Notes: generated by a model from the sequence alone, not told the origin. Shown: positions 36,694 through 48,318, counted from the stretch's first letter. The stretch is 64,000 nt of DNA from Roseibium denhamense (GCF_009711415.1 NZ_SMLZ01000100.1:32069-96068); one strand, 5' to 3'. A program made the numbers and translations.

Positions 36694-38130
36694 ATGGCAA
36701 ACTCGCGCGTAACTCTGCGAAATCTAATTAATCGGTTCGGCAAGGATGCTCGAGGGGCGGTGCTTCCGGCCTTTGCGATCTGTGTCGCTTTTATTTTTCT
36801 ACTAATGGGTTTCGCAGTTGATTTGTCACGGTCAATTACGGCCCGGGAAAAACTGGCGTATGCGATCGATGCGGCTGCTTTGTCTGTGGCATCTGAACTG
36901 TCAGTGTCCGTGATGTCTGATGCGCAAATTAGAACGGCCCTTGAGAATTCTCTGAGGGCCAATTTGGCGGGCGAAGACTTCCTGGACGAAGCTATTGCGC
37001 ATTTGACCTTCACAGTTGATTCAGACAACGGGACAATTTCTGTAGACTCAAACGCCAGCCTTAATGAACCGTTCGTAGATATTAGTAAGCTCGGTTATGA
37101 TGCCGTGGATGGGTTCAGCTTTGGCAGCGATGCTGAAGTCACTTATTCTAGATTTGACGTTGAATTGGCACTTATTGTCGATGTCACAGGATCCATGAGC
37201 GGCGACATGGTGACACTCCGGGAAGCGTCTACCGATGTGGTCAACATTCTTCTGCCCGAAGACCAAGATCCGTCGACCGCAAAAGTTCGAATATCACTCA
37301 TTCCCTACAGCGCTGGTGTCAACCTCGGAACCTATGCGGATGACGTAAAAGGGGGGGCACATGGGTATGGCGATAGCTCTGATTGCGTTACCGAACGCGA
37401 GGATTATGACGATGGCTCCGAAGTTTGGGAAGTAAAGTACACAGACCTTAGTTATGCCTACTACAATGAAACAAACCCACCACCGATGGAGACCTTCTAC
37501 GGGAACGGCGGATCTTGCGCCTCGGATTCGGTCCTTATTCCACTTACAAATGATCGAGATCTTTTGATACCGGCGATTGCCGATCTGGAAGCTTCAGGGA
37601 CTACCTCGGGTCATACCGGTGCGATCTGGGGCTGGAACAGTCTTTCGCCAAACTACAAAAACCTGTGGCCGTCCGACAGTGAACCGGCTTCATATGATGA
37701 TGAAAACGTTCTTAAATTTGCAATCATGATGACGGATGGCGACAACAACCGGACTTTCGAGTTGATTAAGACCGAGACCGAAGAAGAATGCGGATGGAAG
37801 CAGAATAAAAAAGGGAAATGGAAATATAGGTGTAAAGATGTAGTTAGTGACCTTGATCCCAGTAATTACTATTGGGACGATGTTTCATCTGGAAGCGGTT
37901 ACGATGACGATCCATCTTCTCGACATAGAGAATACTGCGATGCCATGAAGGATGCAGGTATACAGATTTTCGGTGTTTATTTTGGCAGCAACAATTCCTC
38001 TACCGGCGGTCTTAACATGCAATATTGCGCTAGCGACGGAAGCTACTATCAAGCAAGTTCTTCCGAAGGACTGAAGCAGGCGTTTTCAAATATCGCGAAA
38101 AAGATACAACAAATATACTTATCACAATAG
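36694..38130 (+). CDS. TadG-like protein with von Willebrand A domain
   Basis: The 478-residue form starts at ATG 36694, with AGAGG upstream; another ATG at 36670 has no ribosome site. The N-terminus (RFGKDARGAVLPAFAICVAFIFLLMGFAVDLSRS) is the single TadE/TadG-type membrane helix. Residues from about 160 carry the vWA fold with MIDAS motif DVTGSMS, then an insertion rich in Asp/Tyr/Asn and two Cys-bearing loops, and the second metal-ligand region IMMTDGDNNRTF. TadG proteins are minor components of Flp/Tad pili, but no other tad/cpa gene is visible here. Codon use in the C-terminal half looks AT-richer than neighbours. Confidence 0.85.
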   Translation: MANSRVTLRNLINRFGKDARGAVLPAFAICVAFIFLLMGFAVDLSRSITAREKLAYAIDAAALSVASELSVSVMSDAQIRTALENSLRANLAGEDFLDEAIAHLTFTVDSDNGTISVDSNASLNEPFVDISKLGYDAVDGFSFGSDAEVTYSRFDVELALIVDVTGSMSGDMVTLREASTDVVNILLPEDQDPSTAKVRISLIPYSAGVNLGTYADDVKGGAHGYGDSSDCVTEREDYDDGSEVWEVKYTDLSYAYYNETNPPPMETFYGNGGSCASDSVLIPLTNDRDLLIPAIADLEASGTTSGHTGAIWGWNSLSPNYKNLWPSDSEPASYDDENVLKFAIMMTDGDNNRTFELIKTETEEECGWKQNKKGKWKYRCKDVVSDLDPSNYYWDDVSSGSGYDDDPSSRHREYCDAMKDAGIQIFGVYFGSNNSSTGGLNMQYCASDGSYYQASSSEGLKQAFSNIAKKIQQIYLSQ

Positions 38131-38155
38131 AATTTATGGATATAAATAAATAAAA

Positions 38156-38178
38156 GCCCGCCAGTTGGCGGGCTTTTT
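38156..38178 (+). terminator. Rho-independent terminator after the TadG-like gene
   Basis: GCCCGCC (38156-38162), loop AGTT, GGCGGGC (38167-38173), then five T. It also stands at the 3' end of the convergent acs gene, with an A/T-rich flank on both sides, so it may act in both directions. Confidence 0.9.
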
Positions 38179-38198
38179 GTTCGCAATAACTGTTTTGA

Positions 38199-40136
38199 TT
38201 AGGCCCGGTTCTGGCGGTTGTCGATGAGGTCATCAACGACGGCCGGGTCTGCAAGTGTTGATGTATCGCCCAGATTGTCGAAACTATCTTCGGCGATCTT
38301 GCGCAGGATGCGGCGCATAATTTTGCCAGATCGCGTCTTCGGGAGGCCAGGTGAGAACTGGATCAGGTCCGGCGAGGCGATGGGGCCGATCTCCGCCCGG
38401 ACATGTTTGACGAGTTCCTTCTTTAACTCATCCGTTGGTTCTTCGCCTTCCATCAGCGTGACATAGGCATAGATGCCCTGCCCCTTGATATCGTGCGGAT
38501 ACCCAACGACAGCAGCTTCCGAGACCTTTGCATGCGCCACCAGCGCGCTTTCAACTTCGGCGGTCCCCATCCGGTGCCCGGAGACGTTGATAACGTCATC
38601 CACCCGGCCGGTGATCCAGTAGTAGCCATCTCCGTCGCGGCGGCAGCCGTCCCCGGTGAAATAGAGGCCCTTATAGGTGGCGAAGTAAGTTTGCACGAAG
38701 CGGTCATGATCACCATAAACCGTCCGCATTTGACCCGGCCAGCTGTCGGTGATGACAAGATTGCCTTCCGTCGCCCCGTCGAGGAACTTGCCTTCCGCGT
38801 CGACCACAGCAGGCTGCACGCCGAAGAAAGGACGGGTTGCGGAGCCGGGCTTCAGCTCGGTCGCGCCCGGTAACGGCGTGATCAGGATGCCGCCGGTTTC
38901 CGTCTGCCACCAGGTGTCAACAATCGGACAGTTCTGCTTGCCAACGACATTGTAATACCATGTCCAAGCTTCCGGATTGATTGGCTCGCCGACAGAGCCA
39001 AGAAGGCGCAGGGAGGACAGATCGGCCTTGTTGACGAAGTCATCTCCTGCACCCATAAGGGCACGGATCGCCGTCGGGGCCGTGTAGAAGATGTTGACCT
39101 TATGCTTCTCACAAACCTGCCAGAACCGGCTGGCATCGGGATAGGTTGGCACACCTTCAAACATCAACGTGGTCGCCCCGTTCGCAAGGGGGCCGTAGAC
39201 AATGTAGCTGTGCCCTGTAACCCAGCCGACATCTGCCGTACACCAGTAGATGTCACCTTCGTGGTAATCGAAAACATACTGATGGGTCATGGACGCATAG
39301 ACGAGATATCCGCCTGTGGTATGCACAACACCTTTTGGCTGACCTGTCGATCCGGACGTGTAGAGAATGAACAGCGGGTCTTCCGCATTCATTTCTACCG
39401 GTGCGCAATGGTCAGATACGCGGTCGGCTTCTTCGTGATACCAAACGTCCCGGCCTTCTTGCATGGAGATGTCGCCGCCGGTGCGTTTGACGACGATCAC
39501 ACTACCGACCGGCGCTTTTTCCGCGGCCTTGTCGACATTGAGTTTGAGAGGCACTTTCCGTCCGCCGCGCAGGCCCTCATCGGCCGTGATTACGCAGTTG
39601 CTTTTGCAGCTTTCGATGCGCTGGGCGAGACTGTCAGGTGAAAAGCCGCCAAACACGATGTAATGAATGGCGCCGATCCTCGCACAGGCGAGCATGGCAT
39701 AGGCTGCCTCCGGTATCATCGGGAGATAGATCGTGACCCGGTCGCCTTTTTTGACGCCCTGTGTATGCAGAACATTGGCGAACTTGTTTACTTCATGGTG
39801 CAGATCCTTGTAGGTGATGACCTTATGTTCGCTTGGATCATCGCCCTCCCAGATGATGGCCGGCTGGTCACCGCGCTTTTCCAGGTGCCGGTCAATGCAG
39901 TTTGCAGAGACGTTCAGTGTACCGTCTTCGAACCACTTGATGGATACATTGTGATAGTCGTAGGAGGTGTTCTTGACCTTGGTAAACGGCTTGATCCAGT
40001 CGACGCGTTTTCCGTGCTCTCCCCAAAAGCCATCCGGATCGTCGACCGACCGCTGATACATTTCAAGGTATTTTGCATTATCGACATGCGCCCGTGCAGC
40101 AACATCCGCCGGAACGGGAAAGACAGATTCGGACAT
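38199..40136 (-). CDS. acs: Acetyl-CoA synthetase
   Basis: AMP-forming ligase making acetyl-CoA from acetate. ATG 40136 ([19 protein letters not shown]) is preceded by GGGAGG at a proper distance, giving 645 residues, the family length; the longer open frame to 40217 is not needed. Motifs: [33 protein letters not shown] (TWWQTETG), and the C-terminal [11 protein letters not shown] with the lysine that is inactivated by acetylation. It stands as a single transcription unit. Confidence 0.97.
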   Translation of the reverse strand: MSESVFPVPADVAARAHVDNAKYLEMYQRSVDDPDGFWGEHGKRVDWIKPFTKVKNTSYDYHNVSIKWFEDGTLNVSANCIDRHLEKRGDQPAIIWEGDDPSEHKVITYKDLHHEVNKFANVLHTQGVKKGDRVTIYLPMIPEAAYAMLACARIGAIHYIVFGGFSPDSLAQRIESCKSNCVITADEGLRGGRKVPLKLNVDKAAEKAPVGSVIVVKRTGGDISMQEGRDVWYHEEADRVSDHCAPVEMNAEDPLFILYTSGSTGQPKGVVHTTGGYLVYASMTHQYVFDYHEGDIYWCTADVGWVTGHSYIVYGPLANGATTLMFEGVPTYPDASRFWQVCEKHKVNIFYTAPTAIRALMGAGDDFVNKADLSSLRLLGSVGEPINPEAWTWYYNVVGKQNCPIVDTWWQTETGGILITPLPGATELKPGSATRPFFGVQPAVVDAEGKFLDGATEGNLVITDSWPGQMRTVYGDHDRFVQTYFATYKGLYFTGDGCRRDGDGYYWITGRVDDVINVSGHRMGTAEVESALVAHAKVSEAAVVGYPHDIKGQGIYAYVTLMEGEEPTDELKKELVKHVRAEIGPIASPDLIQFSPGLPKTRSGKIMRRILRKIAEDSFDNLGDTSTLADPAVVDDLIDNRQNRA

Positions 40137-40318
40137 GTGAAAACCTCCCAGAGAGCACAATTTTGTCCACGGCGCGCTTATCCTCCGCTCGCCCGCGTCC
40201 ATTTTTGCTGTTGGCATTATGCTTACGGCACTCCGTACCGTCCAGAACCTCGAGTTAGTCCTTTAGTCGGCGAGCCATTGGTCTAATGCGTTCAAATACG
40301 TAGAGAATTACGTTTGCG

Positions 40319-40717
40319 TCAGCTGACCAGCCCCAAGACCACACCCTGAATGGCCAGTACGCCGAGCCAATGGCCGCCGTCAATGGCGGTCAGCATCCAG
40401 GACTGACCCTGGAAGCGGTGGTTGATGATTTGGGTGGTCATGACGATGCCAACCCAAACCATGCCAGCCGAAATGAGTCCGGTCCTGACGGAGGTTTCGC
40501 CTGTATGGTAGACAATACCGGCAAAAATAAAGGCCATCACAAACTGGCATACGAATGCCAGGATCATTATGCCCGTGCTTGGCTTTGTCTGGTCCTCGGT
40601 TAGATTGGCAGCCTTCATCCAGGCCTTGCCTAAAACACCGTACCAGGCAGCGCCAAACATAAAGGACGCAACGGCAGCCGCTGCCACCGCGATCATATTA
40701 ATGCCATCGAACATCAT
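40319..40717 (-). CDS. DUF1761 family membrane protein
   Basis: About 132 residues from ATG 40717 (a second ATG follows at 40714), with four transmembrane helices. The family pattern is at the N-terminus (VAAAAVASFMFGAAWYGVLGKAW) and toward the end (MVWVGIVMTTQIINHRFQGQSWMLTAIDGGHWLGVLAIQGVVLG). No function is known for DUF1761. It is 57 bases downstream of the GNAT gene that ends the urease operon, and may be read with it. The 101-base gap toward acs has no terminator-like stem. Confidence 0.8.
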   Translation of the reverse strand: MMFDGINMIAVAAAAVASFMFGAAWYGVLGKAWMKAANLTEDQTKPSTGIMILAFVCQFVMAFIFAGIVYHTGETSVRTGLISAGMVWVGIVMTTQIINHRFQGQSWMLTAIDGGHWLGVLAIQGVVLGLVS

Positions 40718-40774
40718 GGCTGGGTCCACTCCCCTCCGCGTTTTTGGCGAAGGTGCGACGGGACGCTGCAAAGA

Positions 40775-41506
40775 TCAACCTGTTTCGGTGCTGCTTGGCT
40801 GTGAGGTTCTCAGCCACACCGTCAATGTGCCGCATGGCTCGAAACCCAATTGGCTGTAGACCGGCAAGATATCCGGGTCGGTCTCGTAGCAGCAAATCGC
40901 CTTATGTGGAAACGGCTCCATCAGATCGTGTAAGGCACTGTACCGCCAGCTTTTTCTGTAAAACAGATTTGATATGCCAAGTATGTCCTTGCCCTCGATG
41001 CTTGGGCCGGAATTGAAGACGGCGCCTGCCTTTAGCACGCTGTCTTTATGGATGGCGGCAAAACTGACGGTGCTGTCCTCCAGCAAACGGTTCGGGAACA
41101 CCGAATGCAAGGCTTCCTTGCTGTTCCACTCGTGGAGCCATTTTTTGAGGCTCTCGGCATGGGTGATCTGGTGCCAGCAAGGGGGTGCGGAAGCCTTTTT
41201 TGCGGAAACCGGTGGCCGGAAGAGCCAGGTTCCTTGAAAGAGTTTCTTGAAACCTTGGCGGCTCAGATCGAGTGTATCAAAACTGTCTTTTACAGCGGCA
41301 TTCACCGGTAGTCTGGCCAGCGCAGCATCAAGGTCCGCACTTGTTTTTGGTGAGGTGGTCACGAGGTTTGGATAAAGTGGAAGTGTTTTGCCGGTGGCAT
41401 TCCAGAAGGCCGAATGAAAGTGTGTTTTTGCTCCGGCGGCTTTTAGAACCGCATCACACCAGAGTGCGTTGTTTTGCGCACAGGCTTCCTGTCTGTTTGC
41501 CACCAT
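40775..41506 (-). CDS. GNAT-like acyltransferase at the end of the urease operon
   Basis: The 243-residue protein has GNAT-type features: a central VSFAAIHKDSVLKAGAVFNSGPSIEGKDILGISNLF and C-terminal ICCYETDPDILPVYSQLGFEPCGTLTVWL, where the final strand-helix resembles the GNAT C-terminus. The N-terminal third (AFWNATGKTLPLYPNLVTTSP) is unusual and is not recognised. The start ATG 41506 lies directly against the ureG stop (TAA 41507-41509), so it is translationally linked. Its link to urease is unknown. Confidence 0.65.
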   Translation of the reverse strand: MVANRQEACAQNNALWCDAVLKAAGAKTHFHSAFWNATGKTLPLYPNLVTTSPKTSADLDAALARLPVNAAVKDSFDTLDLSRQGFKKLFQGTWLFRPPVSAKKASAPPCWHQITHAESLKKWLHEWNSKEALHSVFPNRLLEDSTVSFAAIHKDSVLKAGAVFNSGPSIEGKDILGISNLFYRKSWRYSALHDLMEPFPHKAICCYETDPDILPVYSQLGFEPCGTLTVWLRTSQPSSTETG

Positions 41507-42124
41507 TTATGCAAAGAGCCCACCCTTCGAGATGACGAAGTCTACCACAGATTCGGCGCCCTCACCCGCTTTGAGATTGGCAAAAACAAACGGTTTATCC
41601 TTGCGCATTTTCCTGGCGTCCCGGTCCATCACATCAAGATCCGCGCCCACATACGGGGCAAGGTCGGTCTTGTTGATCACAAGCAGATCAGAACGGGTGA
41701 TTCCGGGGCCGCCTTTGCGCGGTATTTCTTCGCCGGCCGCCACGTCGATCACATAAACGGTCAGGTCTGCCAATTCCGGGGAAAACGTCGCTGCAAGATT
41801 GTCACCGCCGGACTCAATCAAAATGAGATCGAGATCAGGAAAGGCCTGGGTGAGATCATCAACAGCTGCCAGGTTGATCGAGGCATCTTCCCGGATCGCC
41901 GTATGCGGGCAGCCGCCTGTTTCCACCCCGCGGATTCGATCACTGGTAAGTGCCTGCGCTCGCATCAGAGCTTCAGCATCTTCGCTCGTGTAGATGTCAT
42001 TGGTAATGACCGCGAGGGAATAACGCTCCCGCATCGCCTTGCAGAGTTTTTCCGTCAGCGTGGTTTTTCCAGCCCCAACGGGACCTCCGATACCAACGCG
42101 CAAGGGACCGTTTTGAGATGTCAT
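41507..42124 (-). CDS. ureG: Urease accessory GTPase UreG
   Basis: GTPase that drives Ni(II) delivery to urease with UreF and UreD/H. The 205-residue protein begins [20 protein letters not shown] (P-loop), then [13 protein letters not shown] and [17 protein letters not shown] with the Cys-Pro-His nickel site, and [15 protein letters not shown] as the GTP specificity motif. It overlaps ureF by ATGA. Confidence 0.97.
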   Translation of the reverse strand: MTSQNGPLRVGIGGPVGAGKTTLTEKLCKAMRERYSLAVITNDIYTSEDAEALMRAQALTSDRIRGVETGGCPHTAIREDASINLAAVDDLTQAFPDLDLILIESGGDNLAATFSPELADLTVYVIDVAAGEEIPRKGGPGITRSDLLVINKTDLAPYVGADLDVMDRDARKMRKDKPFVFANLKAGEGAESVVDFVISKGGLFA

Positions 42125-42834
42125 GAACGAAACAACCTCGAATATTGGGTTTCATGGGCCATTGAGGCGATATCTGCAAGAAAGGTGGAGGTTCCCAAAT
42201 CGTCGAGGCCACAGGTTTGAGCCCGGTCAGCGATCTGAAATACAAGCGGCTCCAACTCTGCAAGAACGCCTTGGCCCTGGTTCTGACCAAATGGAACTGC
42301 TCTGACTGCGGCTGAAACAATGTTGGCCGCAAATGCGTGCAGAAATGCAGTCGTTGCCGGTAAAACCGGTATCCCGTGGGCAGCACAGGTAAGCCCTGCT
42401 GCCACCGGATAGGGCCAGGGTCCGGAAGACTTTGCAGTCATATCCAGAAAGGTGCGCCCCGCGGTCTTGCCATCGGCTGGCGCCCAGCTTTGTGCGACCG
42501 CATTAATGAAGGCTGTACCCTGGGCGCTTGTTTCCAGATACCGTTCCTTGGACGGTTGCATTGCGAGCCCGAGCGTCTGCAGCTCTTCGATCCGCTTCAC
42601 ATCGCCGATATGGCACGCCGCATGTGTTTCTTTCAAAAGAATGGCGTCGGTGCGCCCGGCCCCGAATTGCAGAACGTCCTGTAGCCAATCCGTAAAGGAC
42701 AGGATGTCCGTTACATCTCCTGCCTCAATCGCCTGCTCCAGCCCATGGGAATAGGTGAAGGCACCCACGGGAAAGGCGGGCGAGAGAAACGTCATCAGCC
42801 GGTAGAGCGCGGATTGGGAGATCGGCTGGGTCAT
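42121..42834 (-). CDS. ureF: Urease accessory protein UreF
   Basis: GTPase-modulating chaperone of the urease activation complex. All-helical, 237 residues, with the conserved N-terminal [29 protein letters not shown] and the C-terminal [15 protein letters not shown] motif. Overlaps ureG and the small upstream ORF by four bases at each end, so its translation depends on its neighbours. Confidence 0.95.
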   Translation of the reverse strand: MTQPISQSALYRLMTFLSPAFPVGAFTYSHGLEQAIEAGDVTDILSFTDWLQDVLQFGAGRTDAILLKETHAACHIGDVKRIEELQTLGLAMQPSKERYLETSAQGTAFINAVAQSWAPADGKTAGRTFLDMTAKSSGPWPYPVAAGLTCAAHGIPVLPATTAFLHAFAANIVSAAVRAVPFGQNQGQGVLAELEPLVFQIADRAQTCGLDDLGTSTFLADIASMAHETQYSRLFRS

Positions 42835-43013
42835 TCCAAAGCCCCTTCGCCGAGCTTTTCCATGGTTGTGCTCCCGGCCTCTATGCCAGGATCCATTCGC
42901 CTATCTGGTTGCCGCAACTTGTGAATTTTTGGTGCAGTTTCTCTGCAAGCGGGTGGATGCCCGCTCAAGGCGAGGATGCCACCAACATCATTGACGCGGA
43001 AAAAATCAGTCAT
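42831..43013 (-). CDS. 60-residue ORF bridging ureE and ureF
   Basis: ATG 43013 opens a 60-codon frame ([18 protein letters not shown]... ending EKLGEGALE) that begins in the last eight bases of ureE (ATGACTGA) and ends in the ATGA overlap with ureF. The whole ureE-ureF gap is therefore coding and exactly coupled at both ends. The product is polar, with two Cys-free ends and one Cys in the middle, and resembles nothing I recognise. It may be a small urease accessory protein, or a translational bridge. Confidence 0.55.
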   Translation of the reverse strand: MTDFFRVNDVGGILALSGHPPACRETAPKIHKLRQPDRRMDPGIEAGSTTMEKLGEGALE

Positions 43014-43494
43014 GAGGGTGTGCATGCCCGCGACCATGACCGTGGCTGTGTCCATGGGTCTGACCGTGGCCATAGGCGCCGCCTTCCGGGTCGAAAGGAG
43101 CGGATACAGCGGTTAATGTGCCACCGAGTTTTTCGACCATGTCTTCAATTACGTGATCCCGCCGGATCCGAAGCCTATCCCCCATCAGCTGGGTCGGCAG
43201 GTGCCGGTTCCCAAGATGCCAAGCGATCTTGACAAGATGGGCGGCATTTTCGGCTCTGATTTCGATCAGATCTTCCGGCTCGGCCAACACTTCAACGATC
43301 CGCCCGTCTTCAAGGACCAGCCCGTCCCCATGATGCAGGTGGACGGCTTTTGGCTGATCCAGAAGAAATGACAGGCCTCCAATTGCTGTCAAAACCGCAC
43401 GCCGGCGATGACGGTCTTCGCGGTCCAACGTGATTGAATCCGCTGCTGGACCTGTCCAGTTTCCAGCCCGCACAATGGTTGACACCCGGATCAT
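43006..43494 (-). CDS. ureE: Urease accessory protein UreE
   Basis: Nickel-binding metallochaperone. The 162-residue protein has the UreE N-terminal domain ([32 protein letters not shown]), the metal-binding domain with [11 protein letters not shown] containing the conserved His, and a C-terminal His/Gly-rich tail ([21 protein letters not shown]) for extra nickel. It overlaps the GST gene upstream by four bases and the 60-residue ORF downstream by eight. Confidence 0.95.
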   Translation of the reverse strand: MIRVSTIVRAGNWTGPAADSITLDREDRHRRRAVLTAIGGLSFLLDQPKAVHLHHGDGLVLEDGRIVEVLAEPEDLIEIRAENAAHLVKIAWHLGNRHLPTQLMGDRLRIRRDHVIEDMVEKLGGTLTAVSAPFDPEGGAYGHGQTHGHSHGHGRGHAHPHD

Positions 43495-44096
43495 AGGGCG
43501 GCCTTCACCTTGGCCGTCATGGCCTTATAGCCGTCACGGGACCGCAAGCGTTTGAAGTAGTCGTAAACAGGTCCGTCGGGCGGCAGGTCGAACTTGGCGG
43601 CCACGGCCCAACCGGCGCAATGACCGATTATGATGTCGGGAACCGTGAATGTTTCCCCCATCACATATGGCCCATCCCCCAGCCGGGCGGACAGTGTTTC
43701 CAAGCCTTGCGCAAATTCGTAGCGGCAAGCCTTCTTGACGTCCGGTGCGCGGAACTCTTCCGGGTTCACAAAGGTGTTTTTGGCGGCGGTCCAGAGTGCG
43801 CCTTCCAGAACATCGACCGCAAACTGCGTAAAGCTGTCCTGTATGGCGCGTTCCGGGGTGCCGGCAGCAAAGGTAAACCTGCCATGTTTGTCGGTAAGAT
43901 AGGTGCAGATCGCAATGGATTCGGTAACCGTGAGATCGCCATCGACGAGTGCCGGAACCTTTCCGCTCGGGTTGACCGCGCGGATGGTGTCGGATTGCGG
44001 CGGCGCCGGATCGATTTCGTAAGGTTCTCCGAGCTCTTCAAGCAGCCACATAACGCGCATAGCCCGTGTCTGCGGAAAACCAATGATCTTGTACAT
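43491..44096 (-). CDS. Glutathione S-transferase family protein in the urease operon
   Basis: The 201-residue protein has the GST N-terminal thioredoxin-like domain ([22 protein letters not shown], then [26 protein letters not shown]) and a helical C-terminal domain ([21 protein letters not shown]). The glutathione-binding residues (P in KVPAL, ES in TVTESIA) are present. It lies between ureC (32 bases away) and ureE (4-base overlap). It has no established role in urease; a glutathione-linked metal or redox function is possible but unsupported. Confidence 0.85.
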   Translation of the reverse strand: MYKIIGFPQTRAMRVMWLLEELGEPYEIDPAPPQSDTIRAVNPSGKVPALVDGDLTVTESIAICTYLTDKHGRFTFAAGTPERAIQDSFTQFAVDVLEGALWTAAKNTFVNPEEFRAPDVKKACRYEFAQGLETLSARLGDGPYVMGETFTVPDIIIGHCAGWAVAAKFDLPPDGPVYDYFKRLRSRDGYKAMTAKVKAAL

Positions 44097-44128
44097 TTGA
44101 TGCCTTTGTTGCCGTTACCGGTCAGCCG

Positions 44129-45841
<1,713 letters not shown>

Positions 45842-45872
45842 TCACGTCTCCGATCTGCGATCAAACGGCAAT

Positions 45873-46283
45873 TCACCCGCCATAGTCTTCCGCCATGGCC
45901 AGCAGTTGTTCCGCACGTTGCTGTGTTGAGATAATCATGCAGCCAAGGAAGGTCATCTGACCTTGTGTGCCGGCCCGGAACGGTTTGGCATATGCCGTGC
46001 AGTCCTTGTCCCGGAACACCAACCAGGCGTCTTGTGCGTCTTTGAGGGCATTCTCGCTGCCTTTCAAGTGATCTGGCAGCGTCTCATCGGTCTGCGCCAT
46101 GACCACAAGCGCCTGCTGGTATGCAGAGCCGAGATCTTCTTCAGCCTGCTCCAGCGCTTCTTCCGCGCAATAGGTGCGCTCGTTGTTATTGAGCGGGTAG
46201 CCGCAATCAATTGCCTGCTGCGCTGCTGCGGACCCGTGGTATAGGCCCATCAGGAATGTTAGTGCGGCAAGGCGTTGGAGCAT
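45873..46283 (-). CDS. DUF1311/LprI family periplasmic protein (second of tandem pair)
   Basis: ATG 46283 (MLQRLAALTFLMG) gives 136 residues with a signal peptide ending near AAAQQ. The mature part has the C-x11-C pattern (DCGYPLNNNERTYC), then an acidic helical repeat (QAEEDLGSAYQQAL) and AWLVFRDKDC with further cysteines, as in the LprI/DUF1311 fold. It starts two bases after the stop of its paralogue and lies 31 bases before ureC. An upstream extension of the frame to 46355 is probably not used. Confidence 0.85.
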   Translation of the reverse strand: MLQRLAALTFLMGLYHGSAAAQQAIDCGYPLNNNERTYCAEEALEQAEEDLGSAYQQALVVMAQTDETLPDHLKGSENALKDAQDAWLVFRDKDCTAYAKPFRAGTQGQMTFLGCMIISTQQRAEQLLAMAEDYGG

Positions 46284-46285
46284 CG

Positions 46286-46717
46286 TCAATTTCCAAGCCC
46301 CTTCGCAAGATCCTGAAGTTCCTTGGTGCGCTGCTGCGTCAGGGTTGTCCGGCAATCGAACACAAGCATGGGCTCCATGCTTCCGCCTCTTGCCAAAAAG
46401 CCATACGCGTCACAGGCTTTGTCCCGGTAGGGTATCCAGGCCCGTTGCGCGTTCCGCAGGGCATCCGCTGCGCCCTTCAAATCGTCGGACAAGTAGCTAT
46501 CGGTCTGTTTCATGGAGGCCATCGCGGCTGCATAGGCTGTATTCAGTTCCTTGTCCGCAGCTTCCCAGTCTAGCTTCGAACAATAGGTCATGTCTGATTG
46601 GGTGACGGGACTTTTGCAGTCGGTATCCTGTTGAGCTGCGGCCGGAACGGATAGGCTGGTGGCCCCAAGAAAACAGGCCGTCAAAATCGCCGATTGGTAC
46701 CTGCGCATGGCGCTCAT
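46286..46717 (-). CDS. DUF1311/LprI family periplasmic protein (first of tandem pair)
   Basis: 143 residues with a signal peptide ([21 protein letters not shown]). The mature part has the same C-x11-C ([14 protein letters not shown]), a helical stretch ([17 protein letters not shown]) and [14 protein letters not shown] as its neighbour, so the two arose by duplication. The ATG at 46717 overlaps the ureB stop (ATGA); ATG 46708 is an alternative. Periplasmic, while urease is cytoplasmic. The LprI fold is named after a mycobacterial lysozyme inhibitor, but a role here is not known. Confidence 0.85.
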   Translation of the reverse strand: MSAMRRYQSAILTACFLGATSLSVPAAAQQDTDCKSPVTQSDMTYCSKLDWEAADKELNTAYAAAMASMKQTDSYLSDDLKGAADALRNAQRAWIPYRDKACDAYGFLARGGSMEPMLVFDCRTTLTQQRTKELQDLAKGLGN

Positions 46718-47028
46718 CCTTTCAATTCACCCATGACTTTCTGGTTGAAGCCGTAGACGGTCCGGTTCCCGCGATAAGGCACGAGCGTGACGGTTCTGCT
46801 TTGTCCGGGCTCAAACCGGACCGCTGTTCCGGCTGGAATATCAAGCCTCATTCCGGTTGCCGCTGCCCGGTCGAAGGAAAGGCCAGGGTTTGTTTCGGCG
46901 AAGTGATAGTGGCTGCCAACTTGGATCGGGCGATCGCCTGTATTCGATACTTCCAGATCGAGCGTTTTCAATCCGGCATTGAGTTCGATGTCGCCGTCCG
47001 CGGCAAAGATTTCACCTGGGATCATCAT
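46714..47028 (-). CDS. ureB: Urease subunit beta
   Basis: The 104-residue structural subunit shows the family motifs [38 protein letters not shown] and [25 protein letters not shown]. It lies 12 bases after ureA. Confidence 0.97.
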   Translation of the reverse strand: MMIPGEIFAADGDIELNAGLKTLDLEVSNTGDRPIQVGSHYHFAETNPGLSFDRAAATGMRLDIPAGTAVRFEPGQSRTVTLVPYRGNRTVYGFNQKVMGELKG

Positions 47029-47040
47029 GCGCTCCTCTTC

Positions 47041-47343
47041 TTAGCGGATTGGTTCATGAACAGTCACGAGTTTGGTGCCGTCGGGAAAAGTGGCCTCGAC
47101 CTGAACATCGTGGATCATTTCTGCAACGCCCTCCATGACCTGGTCCCGCGTAATAACATTTGCGCCCGCTGCCATGAGGTCCGCCACCGTGCGCCCGTCC
47201 CGTGCGCCTTCAACAACGAAATCCGTTATCAATGCAATGGCCTCCGGGTGGTTCAGCTTCACGCCGCGTTCCAGGCGCCGGCGCGCAACCATGGCGGCCA
47301 TTGAAATCAAAAGCTTGTCTTTTTCTCTCGGCGTCAGATTCAT
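47041..47343 (-). CDS. ureA: Urease subunit gamma
   Basis: 100 residues, the normal size of the smallest urease subunit: [35 protein letters not shown] and [19 protein letters not shown] at the end. It lies 18 bases after ureD. Confidence 0.97.
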   Translation of the reverse strand: MNLTPREKDKLLISMAAMVARRRLERGVKLNHPEAIALITDFVVEGARDGRTVADLMAAGANVITRDQVMEGVAEMIHDVQVEATFPDGTKLVTVHEPIR

Positions 47344-47361
47344 TATCCATCTACTCCGGGC

Positions 47362-48318
47362 TTAACAGGACCAGACCCGCGGCAATTGTGCCGCGCGGTA
47401 ATGGGTTAAAAAAGTCGTCAGTGTTTTCCGCAAGGCATGGCCCGACCGGCCGACCATCCGCACCAGCAAAACCCCGTTCCAGGCACTTGCCGCGGCCGCA
47501 ACATCCGAAGTTCCGCAAGGTGCCAGACTGGCTCTGGCATGAGCGATGTGATCTTCGGCATCCAGCCGGCAATCGAGAACTGTGGCAACTGCCAGTCCGC
47601 CGCCGCCGGTCGCTTTTCCGAGCATGGACGCGGCTGGATCGTCATCCAGCCTGACGTCATCGGCAAAAACAAGCCGGCCGTCCCGGGAGATTCGCCAGCT
47701 GTCCTTGAAGGTCAGTTTGGTCAAGGTTTCTCCCATGGCGGCCCGTCCGAGTACGAAACCCTCGCACATCAAAAGCCTTGCATTGCCGGTCAGGTCTGCA
47801 CGGACTGTCCGCTGGATGTTGGAGTGGTCGAAGAGAATCGCTTCCTGTGGCAGCCATTCGAGCAGCCCGCCGTCAGCCACGGTCAAGGTACTCGTCATTT
47901 CTGCGGAAGTGCCGAGAGAGCGGTAGGCGCGCTCTGCCGTTTGGGTGGTCACAATCGCGTGTGCACCCGCGCCGACCCTCGCGGAAAGAGAGAGCCGGTC
48001 GCCACCAGTGAGGCCGCCTGCAGTATTTATTAGAACGGCGGTTGCAGCTTGGTCATAAACCTTGGGAAGCCTGATTTTGGCAGCGCCTGATTGATAAAGA
48101 TCGGATAGGCGCGTTTGTCCATTGGAATAGGCAAAACCAACACGTCCAACGCCATTCACCCGCTGCATCGCCGCTTGGCGTGGCGCAGATAGTGTTGTTA
48201 AACCAGCATCATACACGCCGGATGTGCCCCGCAATTCGTCTTGGTTCGATGTCCATCGTTCTCGCCTAAACAGATTGCGACGCCGGGCGGTCCCGATGCA
48301 AGACGCAATCTCGATCAT
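47362..48318 (-). CDS. ureD: Urease accessory protein UreD
   Basis: Scaffold (UreH homologue) that binds UreF/UreG and urease during nickel loading. From ATG 48318 it has 318 residues; the open frame continues to a TTG at 48378. UreD proteins are often about 270-280 residues, so the true start may be later still. Motifs: ATAVLINTAGGLTGGDRLS, ERAYRS, LEWLPQEAILFDHS and LLMCEGFVLGRAAMGE. First gene of the operon. Confidence 0.93.
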   Translation of the reverse strand: MIEIASCIGTARRRNLFRRERWTSNQDELRGTSGVYDAGLTTLSAPRQAAMQRVNGVGRVGFAYSNGQTRLSDLYQSGAAKIRLPKVYDQAATAVLINTAGGLTGGDRLSLSARVGAGAHAIVTTQTAERAYRSLGTSAEMTSTLTVADGGLLEWLPQEAILFDHSNIQRTVRADLTGNARLLMCEGFVLGRAAMGETLTKLTFKDSWRISRDGRLVFADDVRLDDDPAASMLGKATGGGGLAVATVLDCRLDAEDHIAHARASLAPCGTSDVAAAASAWNGVLLVRMVGRSGHALRKTLTTFLTHYRAAQLPRVWSC

